Source: Hyphomicrobiales bacterium (lineage in GTDB: Bacteria > Pseudomonadota > Alphaproteobacteria > Rhizobiales > CAJQND01). From it: a DNA stretch of 57,198 nt. Positions 33,516 to 41,544 of the stretch are shown here, piece after piece. A program made the translations under genes and the position numbers. The stretch lies in contig JANQOW010000054.1 of the NCBI GenBank assembly GCA_028285595.1, positions 1 through 57,198 on the forward strand. The letters run 5' to 3'. The notes under the pieces are model-generated. The model saw nothing but the letters and a program-made list of their open reading frames with translations, ran no database searches and was not told the DNA's origin. Position 1 is the stretch's first letter, and every line of letters starts with the position of its first letter.

Positions 33516-34829
33516 TCAGCACTTGGCGCCGGGCATTCCGGCCTCCAGCCACTCAACCGAGTTCTGCCCTGCCGGAGCATAAATGCACTCGGGCTGATAG
33601 AACTTCACGTCAACCGCTGTCGCCGCGCCCTTCTCTTTGTCCCACTTGGTGATGCCGTAGCCCACCGGATGCACAGCCTGATGGCCGTCAGCCAGAGACA
33701 GGCTGATCTTGCCGCCGAACGACTGCCAGGACAGACCCTTCAAGGCTGCCATGGTTTGCTCCTGGTTCGGGAAACCGCCGGCTTTTTCTGCCGCTGCATC
33801 CATGGCGATCTTCAGCGCCAGAACGGAGTTGGCATACTGATAAGACGGGCCCAAAGGATAGGCGTCATAGCGCTTCTTATACTCTTCTACGAACCAGGCA
33901 TTAAGCGGCTCTTTGTTGTCGCGCACCAGGAGGCCGTATTCGCCGCGGGTGCCCATGACAACGCCGTCGGGGAACTTCTTGCCCAGGCTGTCCACGGCTG
34001 AACCGCCCACGCTGGAGATCACCTGCTTGTCGTTAAAGAAGCCGCGCACCAGAGCCTGCAGCACGAAGGCCTCAATGTCGCCACCCCAGAAGCTGGTATG
34101 AACGAGCTTGGCGGAATCAAGCGACAGGGTTGAGATTTCCGTGCCGTATTGGCCCGCAAAGATCTTCGGAAACTGCGGATTTTCAGACGCTTTGGTTTCG
34201 GGCGCCATCTTTTGCATCGCAACGTCAAAGAACTTGTAGGAGTCCTGACCCCAGGCGTAGTTCTGGTTGATGCCTGTGTAGCTCTTCATGTCCTTGAACT
34301 TGTCCAGGACGTAGTGGGCTGCTGCAATACTGTCACCCACCGCATGAGCTTGCGTGCGGAACACGTATGTGCGCTGTGCTTCTTCAAACACCCGCGGCGT
34401 GCCGCAGACCGAGAGGATGGTGAGCTTTTTGAGCTCTTCAGCCACCGGGGTCACGGCCATGCACGTGCCTGACGAGATGTACCCCAGCACCGCGTCCACG
34501 CCGCGTTTTTCCACCAGGTTGCGGTATTCACCAACCTGCTTGGCGTTGCCGCCGGCTTCGTCCACGAAAATCGGGTTCATCTTGGCACCGGCAAAACCGG
34601 CTTTGGCATAAGGCGCGGGCAATGTGCCGGCATTGATGGCGTCAATCACCAGCTCCGCACCGTTGCGGCCAGGAACGCCAAACGGTCCAGCGGCGGGGCC
34701 GCTGAGGAACGTGGCAATGCCAACATTAATGGTATCCTTCGCAATGGCCGGTCCCGCTGCTGCGGCTGCGGCCAGCGCACCGCCAGCCAGCACAGTGCGG
34801 CCAAGCATTTTGAAAACTCTGGATCTCAT
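33516..34829 (-). CDS. Periplasmic substrate-binding protein of a branched-chain amino-acid-type ABC importer
   Basis: 437 residues from ATG 34829 (MRSRVFKMLGRTVLAGGALA), with AGGGAG upstream; GTG 34841 is an alternative. A Sec signal, RTVLAGGALAAAAAAGPAIA, is cut before about KDTINVG. The mature part is a type 1 periplasmic-binding fold of the LivK superfamily with PFGVPGRNGAELVIDAINAG and KMNPIFVDEAGGNAKQVGEY near the N-terminus. It is larger than leucine-binding proteins (about 370) and resembles the branch that binds aromatic or amide-like ligands, but this is a guess. It is the first gene of the ten-gene leftward operon. Confidence 0.9.
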   Translation of the reverse strand: MRSRVFKMLGRTVLAGGALAAAAAAGPAIAKDTINVGIATFLSGPAAGPFGVPGRNGAELVIDAINAGTLPAPYAKAGFAGAKMNPIFVDEAGGNAKQVGEYRNLVEKRGVDAVLGYISSGTCMAVTPVAEELKKLTILSVCGTPRVFEEAQRTYVFRTQAHAVGDSIAAAHYVLDKFKDMKSYTGINQNYAWGQDSYKFFDVAMQKMAPETKASENPQFPKIFAGQYGTEISTLSLDSAKLVHTSFWGGDIEAFVLQALVRGFFNDKQVISSVGGSAVDSLGKKFPDGVVMGTRGEYGLLVRDNKEPLNAWFVEEYKKRYDAYPLGPSYQYANSVLALKIAMDAAAEKAGGFPNQEQTMAALKGLSWQSFGGKISLSLADGHQAVHPVGYGITKWDKEKGAATAVDVKFYQPECIYAPAGQNSVEWLEAGMPGAKC

Positions 34830-34973
34830 CTTCAAACACACTCCCTATTGGTTTGGTCCAAGTTTCTTCCCCGTGGGGCAACCGCCACCGTTTGCAGCGA
34901 CGCCAATCCTGATTGCTCTGTCTCGAGCCGTTCTTCGCGTTTCGTCAAACACTTAATTGCCATAATTTGTAGT

Positions 34974-34984
34974 GGACTAAGTCC
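34974..34984. promoter_or_regulatory. Palindrome upstream of the ABC-hydroxylase operon
   Basis: GGACTAAGTCC, a perfect 11-base inverted repeat (five-base arms), about 145 bases upstream of the binding-protein start in the 173-base gap. Nearby, TTTGACG on the minus strand at about 34948-34954 could be a -35 element, but no convincing -10 follows. The gap otherwise shows no gene. The palindrome could be an operator for an unlinked regulator or merely part of the preceding BenE message end. Confidence 0.3.
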
Positions 34985-35002
34985 GGCAACGCAAGCGGAC
35001 GA

Positions 35003-36211
35003 CTAGGGTGCATCAGGCTTGGTTTCAAAATCTGCCCGCTCGATAGCCCAAGAGGCGAGCACACCGGCTGCGATGCCCCAAAACGCTGCACCAATGTTGA
35101 GGAAAGTGATGTTTGAGATGGTCACGATGAAGGCGATCAGTGCACCAAATCCGAAACGCCCGCTGAAGGCGGTCACAAACGAGCCCTTCAGAACACTGAT
35201 AAGCGCTATCCCGCCAAGGGTTGCAATGAAGGCCGGCGGGGTCGCCAGCATGATCGCTGTGAAGAGCGGTGCCATCAAACCGAACACGACACACATGAGC
35301 GACAAAAGCACCGCACCGGTATAGTGCCCGCGCGGCTCGTCGCTGCTGAGCAAAATGCCGTTCACCGGCCCGGTCAGGCACGTGGAGACGCTGCCGAACC
35401 AGGCCGACAATAACGAGCCGTAGCCGCAAACGGCAGTGATCACGTCAACCGGCGGGTTGCGGCCTGCATTGCGCAAAAGAGCAATCCCCTGCCCGTTTTG
35501 TGCAAACAACACGGTGATGGCCAGGGGAACCACCAGTTCGATCATGGCCGCCCAGGAAAAGGCCGGCGTGAAGATCACCGGCGAGATGAACACACCGGAC
35601 GAGGGCAAGGCGGCCGGCCCGCTCTGGGTCGCCACCAACGCCACAACGCCAACGATGAGCGTGCTGATCATGGGCGGGCAATACCGCGCAACGGCCGGAG
35701 CGGCCGCGGTGGCGAAATACGCCAGGGTCATGGGCACGGCGATCCAGGGGCCGGAAAGCAGGGATTCAATCCAGCTCACACCAAACTTCAGCAACAGCGC
35801 CGCCACCATGCCCATCACGATCGGCATGGGGATCCGGTCAGCCAGTTTGCTGAACCAGCCTGTCACGCCGAGAACCAACAACAACACGCCGCACGCCAGA
35901 TAGGCGCCGACGATCTCTGCAAAGCTTAACGTGTCGAGCGCCGTTCCCACCAGCACCACGCCCGGAATGGACCACAAGAACACCATGGGCTGGCGGTAAA
36001 TGAGGCAGACCACGCAGCTGATCAAGCCGTTCAGGAAGAAGGCGCCAAAGAGCCAGGACGCGAGCGCCGGCTGGGGCAGCTCGGTTTTTGCCCCAACGGT
36101 CAGAAGAATGGCGATGGGCCCGGTGACGGCAAAGATGAAGGCGATCAACGCATTGACCACATGCTGCGCCGAGAGATCTCGCGCAAACTCCTTCGCCATT
36201 TTCCCAAGCAT
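35003..36211 (-). CDS. BenE-like benzoate:H+ symporter family protein
   Basis: 402 residues with about eleven to twelve hydrophobic helices. Segments such as FSAQHVVNALIAFIFAVTGP-like start (DLSAQHVVNALIAFIFAVTG), SIPGVVLVGTALDTLSFAEI, CGYGSLLSAWFGSVSTCLTG and GRFGFGALIAFIVTISNITF follow the BenE family, which couples benzoate-type acids to protons. ATG 36211 and ATG 36199 are both possible starts. It precedes the ten-gene ABC operon on the same strand at a distance of 161-173 bases, so it may belong to the same metabolic task, though that DNA gap may hold a separate promoter. Confidence 0.88.
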   Translation of the reverse strand: MLGKMAKEFARDLSAQHVVNALIAFIFAVTGPIAILLTVGAKTELPQPALASWLFGAFFLNGLISCVVCLIYRQPMVFLWSIPGVVLVGTALDTLSFAEIVGAYLACGVLLLVLGVTGWFSKLADRIPMPIVMGMVAALLLKFGVSWIESLLSGPWIAVPMTLAYFATAAAPAVARYCPPMISTLIVGVVALVATQSGPAALPSSGVFISPVIFTPAFSWAAMIELVVPLAITVLFAQNGQGIALLRNAGRNPPVDVITAVCGYGSLLSAWFGSVSTCLTGPVNGILLSSDEPRGHYTGAVLLSLMCVVFGLMAPLFTAIMLATPPAFIATLGGIALISVLKGSFVTAFSGRFGFGALIAFIVTISNITFLNIGAAFWGIAAGVLASWAIERADFETKPDAP

Positions 36212-36318
36212 GGGGTGCCCGTCTTACCATCGCAACGGCCGGCGCGGCGGCGCTTTAGGCCGATGCGATGGTTAGTGTACCAAATTGGACGGGCTGTCCA
36301 GATAGGTCGGCCCGCGGC

Positions 36319-36762
36319 CTATTCGACGGTAATCGTGATCCGCGGGGAAACAATGGGGGGATTATGAGGGATGTGGTCCTTATCACCCAACACGAGCTGC
36401 AACGTGTGCTGGCCGGCAGGCAGATCCAAAGTGGCCTCTGTCTGACCACCACCGAAATGCTTGTGGTTGTCGTCTGCGGGAAGATTGAGATTGAACTCTT
36501 CTTCGCCGTCTTCCCCTTTGCCAAGCTCAGGGCGGTTGATGAGAACATGATGATGACCGGTGTTCTTCTTGTCGGTACCGGCAGGAGCAACGCCCATGCC
36601 TGACAGACCGAAGACAATCTTCACCGGACCGCTCACTTTGTCACCATCTTTCAGATTGACGAAATAGACCTTGGCGCCTTCAGGAGCCGGGGTTTCGCCG
36701 GCAAGGACGGGGCTGGCGGCAGCGGCTGCGAGCGCAAATGCGAGTGTGGCGAGTTTCTTCAT
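36319..36762 (-). CDS. Secreted DUF4399 protein
   Basis: 147 residues with a Sec signal (MKKLATLAFALAAAAASPVL then AG) followed by a periplasmic beta-sandwich. KVYFVNLKDGDKVSGPVKIV, FGLSGMGVAPAGTDKKNTGH (note the His cluster TGHHHVLIN) and LPAGQHTLQLVLGDKDHIPH match DUF4399. Its function is unknown; the His-rich HHH and NHKHFGGGQTE stretches hint at metal binding. It is divergent from an ECF sigma gene, across 83 bases, so it may be a target of that sigma factor. Confidence 0.88.
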   Translation of the reverse strand: MKKLATLAFALAAAAASPVLAGETPAPEGAKVYFVNLKDGDKVSGPVKIVFGLSGMGVAPAGTDKKNTGHHHVLINRPELGKGEDGEEEFNLNLPADDNHKHFGGGQTEATLDLPAGQHTLQLVLGDKDHIPHNPPIVSPRITITVE

Positions 36763-36807
36763 TTTGGGTTTCCTCCATTAAATGGCTTTGCCTCTCCTGG
36801 AGGCTGT

Positions 36808-36836
36808 GGAATAAACACCTTAAGTGTCCAGAATAT
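36808..36836 (+). promoter_or_regulatory. Possible ECF-type -35 element before the sigma gene
   Basis: GGAATAAAC at 36808-36816 resembles the GGAAT(A) -35 element of many ECF promoters and lies 30 bases before the sigma gene's ATG. The expected -10 sequence at 16-17 bases downstream (about 36833-36838, AATATTC) is AT-rich but not a recognised motif. It could reflect autoregulation or control of the divergent DUF4399 gene. Weak evidence. Confidence 0.25.
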
Positions 36837-36845
36837 TCGATCACC

Positions 36846-37361
36846 ATGGCGAAATCAGCTCACGACACGGTCAGGCACGGGTTACCGGCCCTCTATCCCC
36901 GCATCTGGCGCTATTGTCTCGCACTCACCGGCAGTCCCGACAGGGCCAGGGATTTGGCGCAAACGGCTTGCGTGCATGCTCTTGAAAAAGCATCGCTTTT
37001 TGAGCCAGGAACCCATCTGGACAGATGGGTGTTCCGCATGACCCAGCGCCTCTGGCTCAATGATCTTCGGGCTGAAACCGTGCGGCGCGGCAAAGGCTTG
37101 CTGCCCATCGAAGAGCTGGACATTCCGGACACAGGGTCCGACCAGCAATCGAATTTATTCTTCAAACAAGTGTTATCAAAGGTGATGAGCCTGCCAGATG
37201 CCCAGAGAGTGACCGTCGTGTTGGTCTATGTGGAGGGCTACAGCTACAAGGAGGCGGCGGAGACGTTGGATATTCCCATAGGCACCGTGATGAGCCGGCT
37301 ATCGGCTGCGCGCAGCAAGCTGGCGAAAGCCTTAACCCCACAAGAGCGGGACGCTGGATGA
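36846..37361 (+). CDS. ECF-type RNA polymerase sigma factor
   Basis: 171 residues from ATG 36846 (MAKSAHDTVRHGLPALYPRI); an earlier in-frame ATG at 36738 would overlap the divergent gene and is rejected. Region sigma-2 is at about 12-75 (RARDLAQTACVHALEKASLF then LDRWVFRMTQRLWLNDLR) and sigma-4 at about 110-165 (MSLPDAQRVTVVLVYVEGYS then YKEAAETLDIPIGTVMSRLS). The TGA stop overlaps the anti-sigma gene's ATG by four bases. It is a group-4 sigma factor whose activity is presumably held by the downstream membrane protein. Confidence 0.92.
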   Translation: MAKSAHDTVRHGLPALYPRIWRYCLALTGSPDRARDLAQTACVHALEKASLFEPGTHLDRWVFRMTQRLWLNDLRAETVRRGKGLLPIEELDIPDTGSDQQSNLFFKQVLSKVMSLPDAQRVTVVLVYVEGYSYKEAAETLDIPIGTVMSRLSAARSKLAKALTPQERDAG

Positions 37362-38110
37362 GCAAGACAGTGGACTATAGCGACGAACAACTCACCGCCT
37401 ATCTTGACGGGGAGATGAGCGGCCAAGACGCCGCTGCGCTGGAGCGTGCACTGGAGCAGGAAACGGGTTTGCGCGACCGGCTGGAGCGCCTGCGCATCGA
37501 TACCGAAGCCATTCGCCGGGCTGGTGACGCACTGTTGGACAGCGCGCCCGCGATCCCCGATGCATTGGCCCAGCCGGCGGCGGAAGCTCCGGCGCCCCGC
37601 GCGTTCCGCCTGCCCGCCATGGCCGCGGTCGCACTGCTTTGCGTCTTTGCAGGTGCCGGCCTCACCAAGCTGCTCTTCCCCGCGCCTGAGGAAACCTGGC
37701 AGGATTTTGCAGCGATCTACCACGCGCTTTATGTGGCCAACACATTGAACCATATCGAGCAGACCGAAGCTGCCGCCGAAGCCGAGCTGATCAGAGTATC
37801 GGGAGCGATCGGAAAAACCATCGACCTGGACGAATTGAAGTCCGGCCCATTGGACTATAAGCGCGCCCAGATCCTTGGCTACAAAGGAAAGCCGTTGCTG
37901 CAATTGGCCTTCCTGTCGAAAATCGGTGCCCCTGTGGCCTTGTGCATCTATCGGTCGGGCGATGCGGCCAAGGCGGCCGTGGCGGCAGCAACCCTGCGCG
38001 GGCTGAGCTCAGCCACATGGTCAAAAGACGGCTATGAGTATCTGCTGATCGGCGGCACCGATCAAAAGCTCATCACCGATGCCGCAAAAGCCTTTGCGCG
38101 GCTCATCTAG
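37358..38110 (+). CDS. Membrane anti-sigma factor partner
   Basis: 250 residues, coupled to the sigma gene by an ATGA overlap. The N-terminal domain, DYSDEQLTAYLDGEMSGQDA, is that of the anti-sigma families that bind ECF factors; no zinc-binding H-x3-C-x2-C is present. One transmembrane helix lies at about 86-106 (PAMAAVALLCVFAGAGLTKL). The remaining 140 or so residues, in the periplasm, are not recognisable but include IGAPVALCIYRSG and ATWSKDGYEYLLIGGTD, probably the sensory part. The end overlaps the convergent LysE gene's stop by four bases. Confidence 0.85.
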   Translation: MSKTVDYSDEQLTAYLDGEMSGQDAAALERALEQETGLRDRLERLRIDTEAIRRAGDALLDSAPAIPDALAQPAAEAPAPRAFRLPAMAAVALLCVFAGAGLTKLLFPAPEETWQDFAAIYHALYVANTLNHIEQTEAAAEAELIRVSGAIGKTIDLDELKSGPLDYKRAQILGYKGKPLLQLAFLSKIGAPVALCIYRSGDAAKAAVAAATLRGLSSATWSKDGYEYLLIGGTDQKLITDAAKAFARLI

Positions 38111-38745
38111 GCAGATGGCCGCCCGGTGAGAGCGAGCCGGAAGGCCAAGCCGACAAAAACCATACCCGCCACCGCGTCTAGCCACCGGGCAAAGCCGGAT
38201 GTTCTGAGCCAGTACGAGGCCCGGCCCGCCACACATCCGATCACCACCAGATAGACCAACCCGATCGCCGCATGAATGGCGCCAAGCACGAAGATCTGCA
38301 AACCCACATGGCCCAGCGGAAGGCTAACAAATTGCGGAAGCAGCGCGAGATAAAACACAATCACCTTGGGATTGAGCAGATTGGTCACAAGCGCCTGGCC
38401 GAACACATGGGCGGTTGGTGTCTGCGGCAACACCGCGCCACTGTCCGGCTCGGGCCGCAGGAACTGACGGAAGGCCTTAAAGCCGAGCCAGGCAAGATAG
38501 GCCGCGCCCAAATACTGCAGAACCAAAAACGCGGTGGGAGAGGACGCGATCAGCGCGGAAACCCCCAATGCCGCCGCAAGAGCATGCACCAGCGAGCCGG
38601 TGCAGATGCCAACGGCCGAAGCCACCGCGCCGCGGGTCTTGTGTTGCATACCGCTCGCCAGAACGAACATCACGTCCGGCCCGGGCGAGAGCGCAACTGC
38701 AAAAGCCACCACAAGGAAGGCCGCCGCCAGAGTAGGGTCGAGCAT
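38107..38745 (-). CDS. LysE/RhtB-family amino-acid exporter
   Basis: 212 residues from ATG 38745 (MLDPTLAAAFLVVAFAVALS); an ATG four codons earlier is possible. Six hydrophobic segments, family signatures SPGPDVMFVLASGMQ and LLNPKVIVFYLALLPQFVSL. It is convergent with the anti-sigma gene (four-base overlap of stops) and divergent from the nucleoside operon. This is the second LysE-type gene in the window, with different flanks from the one at 17411. Substrate unknown. Confidence 0.88.
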   Translation of the reverse strand: MLDPTLAAAFLVVAFAVALSPGPDVMFVLASGMQHKTRGAVASAVGICTGSLVHALAAALGVSALIASSPTAFLVLQYLGAAYLAWLGFKAFRQFLRPEPDSGAVLPQTPTAHVFGQALVTNLLNPKVIVFYLALLPQFVSLPLGHVGLQIFVLGAIHAAIGLVYLVVIGCVAGRASYWLRTSGFARWLDAVAGMVFVGLAFRLALTGRPSA

Positions 38746-38776
38746 GGCAAACACCAAACCGTTGAAAACTACTCCG

Positions 38777-38820
38777 CCGGTACACCGGAACTGGGGCAGT
38801 GAGCAAATTTTTTCTATAAA
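38777..38820 (+). promoter_or_regulatory. Control region of the nucleoside operon (palindrome and -10-like box)
   Basis: Within the roughly 100-base gap before the kinase gene, CCGGT-AC-ACCGG at 38777-38788 is an inverted repeat with five-base arms, and TATAAA at 38815-38820 is a good -10 match preceded by a T-run. A -35 box with consensus spacing is poor (TGGGGC). The palindrome upstream of the -10 box could be an operator. Tentative. Confidence 0.3.
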
Positions 38821-38858
38821 TTACCCTGACATGGACAGCGGAGGCCCGGTGGTGCGCA

Positions 38859-39734
38859 ATGATCCTTAATTTCGGCTCGATCAATATTGATCATGTTTAC
38901 AGGGTGGCGCGGATGCCCGCCCCCGGGGAAACCTTGGCGGTGAAATCCTACGAACGGTTCCTGGGCGGCAAAGGCGCCAACCAGTCCATAGCCATTGCCA
39001 AATCAGGAGGCACCTTGCGCCACATTGGCGCTGTGGGTGCGGATGGAGATTGGGCGTTAGGTAAGTTGAATGCCGCCGGCGTGACCCCAGGTTTCATCTC
39101 GCGGGTGGACACGCCCACCGGACATGCCGTGATCTGTGTGGACGATGCTGGCGAAAACCAAATCCTCATCTGCGGCGGCGCGAACCATGCCTTGACCCAG
39201 CCCCAGGTGAACGCAGCCCTCGATGCGGCCACAGGGCTGGGCCATTGGGTCTTGCTGCAGAACGAGACCAATCTCACCACAGAGATCGTGCGTGAGGCAA
39301 AGGCGCGGGGCTTCCGGGTAGCTTACAGCGCGGCGCCGTTTGTGGCGGAACGCACGTTGCCGCTGCTGGAGGCCGTCGATCTCTTGGCGGTCAACGCCTT
39401 GGAGGCCGAAGCCCTCGCCCGCGCCATGAATGTACAGCTTAAAGACCTGCCGGTCCCAAGCCTGCTGATGACCCGCGGCGAAGACGGCGCAATCTTCCGT
39501 GCGGACGGCGAGGACATTGAGCAACCGGCCTTCCCAGTGAACCCGGTTGACACAACAGGCGCCGGGGACACCTTCCTTGGCGCGTTCCTGGCCCGCTTGA
39601 CCACCGGCGACGAACCGGCCGAAGCCCTGAAATTCGCCAGCGCCGCCAGCGCGCTGCAGATCACCCGACCCGGCGCGGCGGATGCCATTCCAAGCCAGGG
39701 CGACGTTGAGCAATTCCTGAAAGAAAGATTATAA
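38859..39734 (+). CDS. PfkB-family sugar kinase, ribokinase-like
   Basis: 291 residues. NFGSINIDHVYRVARMPAPG, FLGGKGANQSIAIAKSGGTL and the C-terminal DTTGAGDTFLGAFLA (anion hole and catalytic Asp) are the PfkB signatures; the GGKGANQ loop and length fit ribokinases. In this operon it would phosphorylate ribose freed by the nucleoside hydrolase three bases downstream, feeding the pentose phosphate pathway. Specificity is inferred from context; other PfkB sugars or nucleosides are possible. Confidence 0.88.
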   Translation: MILNFGSINIDHVYRVARMPAPGETLAVKSYERFLGGKGANQSIAIAKSGGTLRHIGAVGADGDWALGKLNAAGVTPGFISRVDTPTGHAVICVDDAGENQILICGGANHALTQPQVNAALDAATGLGHWVLLQNETNLTTEIVREAKARGFRVAYSAAPFVAERTLPLLEAVDLLAVNALEAEALARAMNVQLKDLPVPSLLMTRGEDGAIFRADGEDIEQPAFPVNPVDTTGAGDTFLGAFLARLTTGDEPAEALKFASAASALQITRPGAADAIPSQGDVEQFLKERL

Positions 39735-39737
39735 AAA

Positions 39738-40664
39738 ATGGCGCCGCAGAAACTGATCATAGATACCGATCCCGGCGTGGATGACGCCATGGCCATCCTG
39801 TTCGCCTGCGCCCATCCCGAGCTTGAGCTTGTGGGCCTCACCTCAATCTTCGGGAATGTGACCGTTGACGTCGCCACCCGAAACGCCCTGGTGTTGACCG
39901 AGCTCGCCAAGACCAATGTGCCTGTGGCGGAAGGGGCTGCCGGCCCGCTCGTGCAAACCCCCAGACCCGTGGCCGCCGAGGTGCATGGAGCCGAAGGGTT
40001 CGGTCACGTGCCGCCCATCACACCGGTTGGCACCCCTGATGGCCGAAGCGCCGCCGAATTCATTTGCGATATGGTCTCCGCCCATCCGGGCGAGATCGTG
40101 CTTTGCCCGATCGGGCCGCTCACCAATTTGGCCGACGCCCTCAAGCGGGACCCGGCGATTGCCTCCAAGGTCAAATCCGTCACGGTTATGGGCGGCAGTG
40201 TTTGGGCCGGCGGAAACGCCACGCCCCATGCGGAAGCCAACATCTGGCAGGACCCGCACGCGGCAGAGGACGTGTTCGCAGCCTCCTGGCCGATCACGCT
40301 GGTGGGCCTGGACGTGACCCACGATGTCATCTGCACCAACGCTCAGTTCGCCGATCTGGCAAAAGCCGCGCCCACCCATGGCGGCTTTCTCAACGAGATC
40401 AGCCAGTTCTACTTCCGCTTCCATGATGAGGCGAACGGCTTCCTGGGCTGCTACATGCACGACCCGAGCGCGGTCATATCAATTTTGCATCCTGAACTGT
40501 TCACCTCAACCCAGCACCCGGTTAAGGTGGTGCTGGAGGGAGAGGAAGCTGGACGCACGCTGATCTCAGAAGAGAGCAGACGGCCGGCCATCGATGTGTG
40601 CCATGCGGTAGATGCAGAAGGGGTCAAACAGATCTTCCTGTCTACAATAGCCGCAGCAGGGTGA
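39738..40664 (+). CDS. Inosine/uridine-type nucleoside hydrolase
   Basis: 308 residues. The calcium-binding motif IDTDPGVDDAMAILFACAHP (about 8-27) is complete, with further ligands in VTVMGGSVWAGGNATPHAE and the late VTHDVICTNAQ. It hydrolyses the N-glycosidic bond of nucleosides to base and ribose. It begins three bases after the kinase gene and six bases before the oxygenase gene, in one operon with a nucleoside-type importer. Base preference cannot be read from the sequence. Confidence 0.93.
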   Translation: MAPQKLIIDTDPGVDDAMAILFACAHPELELVGLTSIFGNVTVDVATRNALVLTELAKTNVPVAEGAAGPLVQTPRPVAAEVHGAEGFGHVPPITPVGTPDGRSAAEFICDMVSAHPGEIVLCPIGPLTNLADALKRDPAIASKVKSVTVMGGSVWAGGNATPHAEANIWQDPHAAEDVFAASWPITLVGLDVTHDVICTNAQFADLAKAAPTHGGFLNEISQFYFRFHDEANGFLGCYMHDPSAVISILHPELFTSTQHPVKVVLEGEEAGRTLISEESRRPAIDVCHAVDAEGVKQIFLSTIAAAG

Positions 40665-40670
40665 GGCAAG

Positions 40671-41513
40671 ATGAGCGACTTTAATGTGTTGGCAATCGAT
40701 CAGAACGCAGCGGATGCAGGGCCGAGGTTTGTAAAGTCATTGCACGAGACAGGCTTTGCCGTACTGCATGGCCATCCGATTACCGAGACGGAAATCAACG
40801 GCATGTACGAGGCCTGGGCCGGCTTCTTTGCTGACGACACCCGCTTTGATCATGCCAATCAACCCGGCACGATGCACGGCTATTACGGCTTCAAGTCAGA
40901 GAATGCCAAAGACAGCAAGTTCAAGGATCTCAAAGAGTTTTATCACGTCTACCAGAGCGCGCCCGTGCCTGACGGCCCGGGACCACAGACTCGCCAGTTT
41001 CACGCCAAACTCTTGGAGATCGGAGCCGAGCTCTTAGGCTGGCTGGATCGGGAAAGCCCGGACGAGGTGCGCGCCCATCTGTCAGAACCGCTCAGCGGCA
41101 TGATCGACGGCAGCGAGCAGAACCTCCTGCGCATCCTTCACTATCCGCCGCTGGCTGATGATGTGGAGCCGGGCGAGGTGCGCGCAGCCGCCCATGAAGA
41201 CATCAACCTCATCACCCTTCTGGTCACCGGCAGCGAACCTGGCCTGCAGGCGCGCGACACTGAGGGCAACTGGCACGATGTGCCATGCGAGCCGGGCATG
41301 ATCACCATCAATGCCGGCGATATGCTGGCCAAGGCCACCGGCGGCTACTATCCGTCCACCTCGCACCGGGTGGTCAATCCGCCGGCTCAAGAGAACCGGT
41401 CGCGCTATTCCATGCCGCTCTTTGTCCACCCCAGACCAGAAGTTCAACTGGACGAAAACCAAACGGCAGGCGAATATCTTGATGAGAGGCTTAAGGAAAT
41501 TGGTCTGAAGTAA
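40671..41513 (+). CDS. 2-oxoglutarate/Fe(II) oxygenase, isopenicillin-N-synthase-like
   Basis: 280 residues. The iron triad is seen as HEDIN (His-x-Asp, about 176-178) and the distal His in STSHRVVNPP, with the 2-oxoglutarate-binding Arg in RYSMPLFVHP (R-x-S). The N-terminal segment ETGFAVLHGHPITETEI is that of the DIOX_N family. IPNS-like dioxygenases include fungal thymine-7-hydroxylase and deoxyribonucleoside 2'-dioxygenases. Here the gene is between nucleoside hydrolase and nucleoside importer genes, so oxidation of a nucleobase or nucleoside is the natural guess. The bacterial member could also be a hydroxylase of a small amine. Function is inferred from context. Confidence 0.85.
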   Translation: MSDFNVLAIDQNAADAGPRFVKSLHETGFAVLHGHPITETEINGMYEAWAGFFADDTRFDHANQPGTMHGYYGFKSENAKDSKFKDLKEFYHVYQSAPVPDGPGPQTRQFHAKLLEIGAELLGWLDRESPDEVRAHLSEPLSGMIDGSEQNLLRILHYPPLADDVEPGEVRAAAHEDINLITLLVTGSEPGLQARDTEGNWHDVPCEPGMITINAGDMLAKATGGYYPSTSHRVVNPPAQENRSRYSMPLFVHPRPEVQLDENQTAGEYLDERLKEIGLK

Positions 41514-41544
41514 CCATCAGATTGATCAACAGGGAGATCACACC

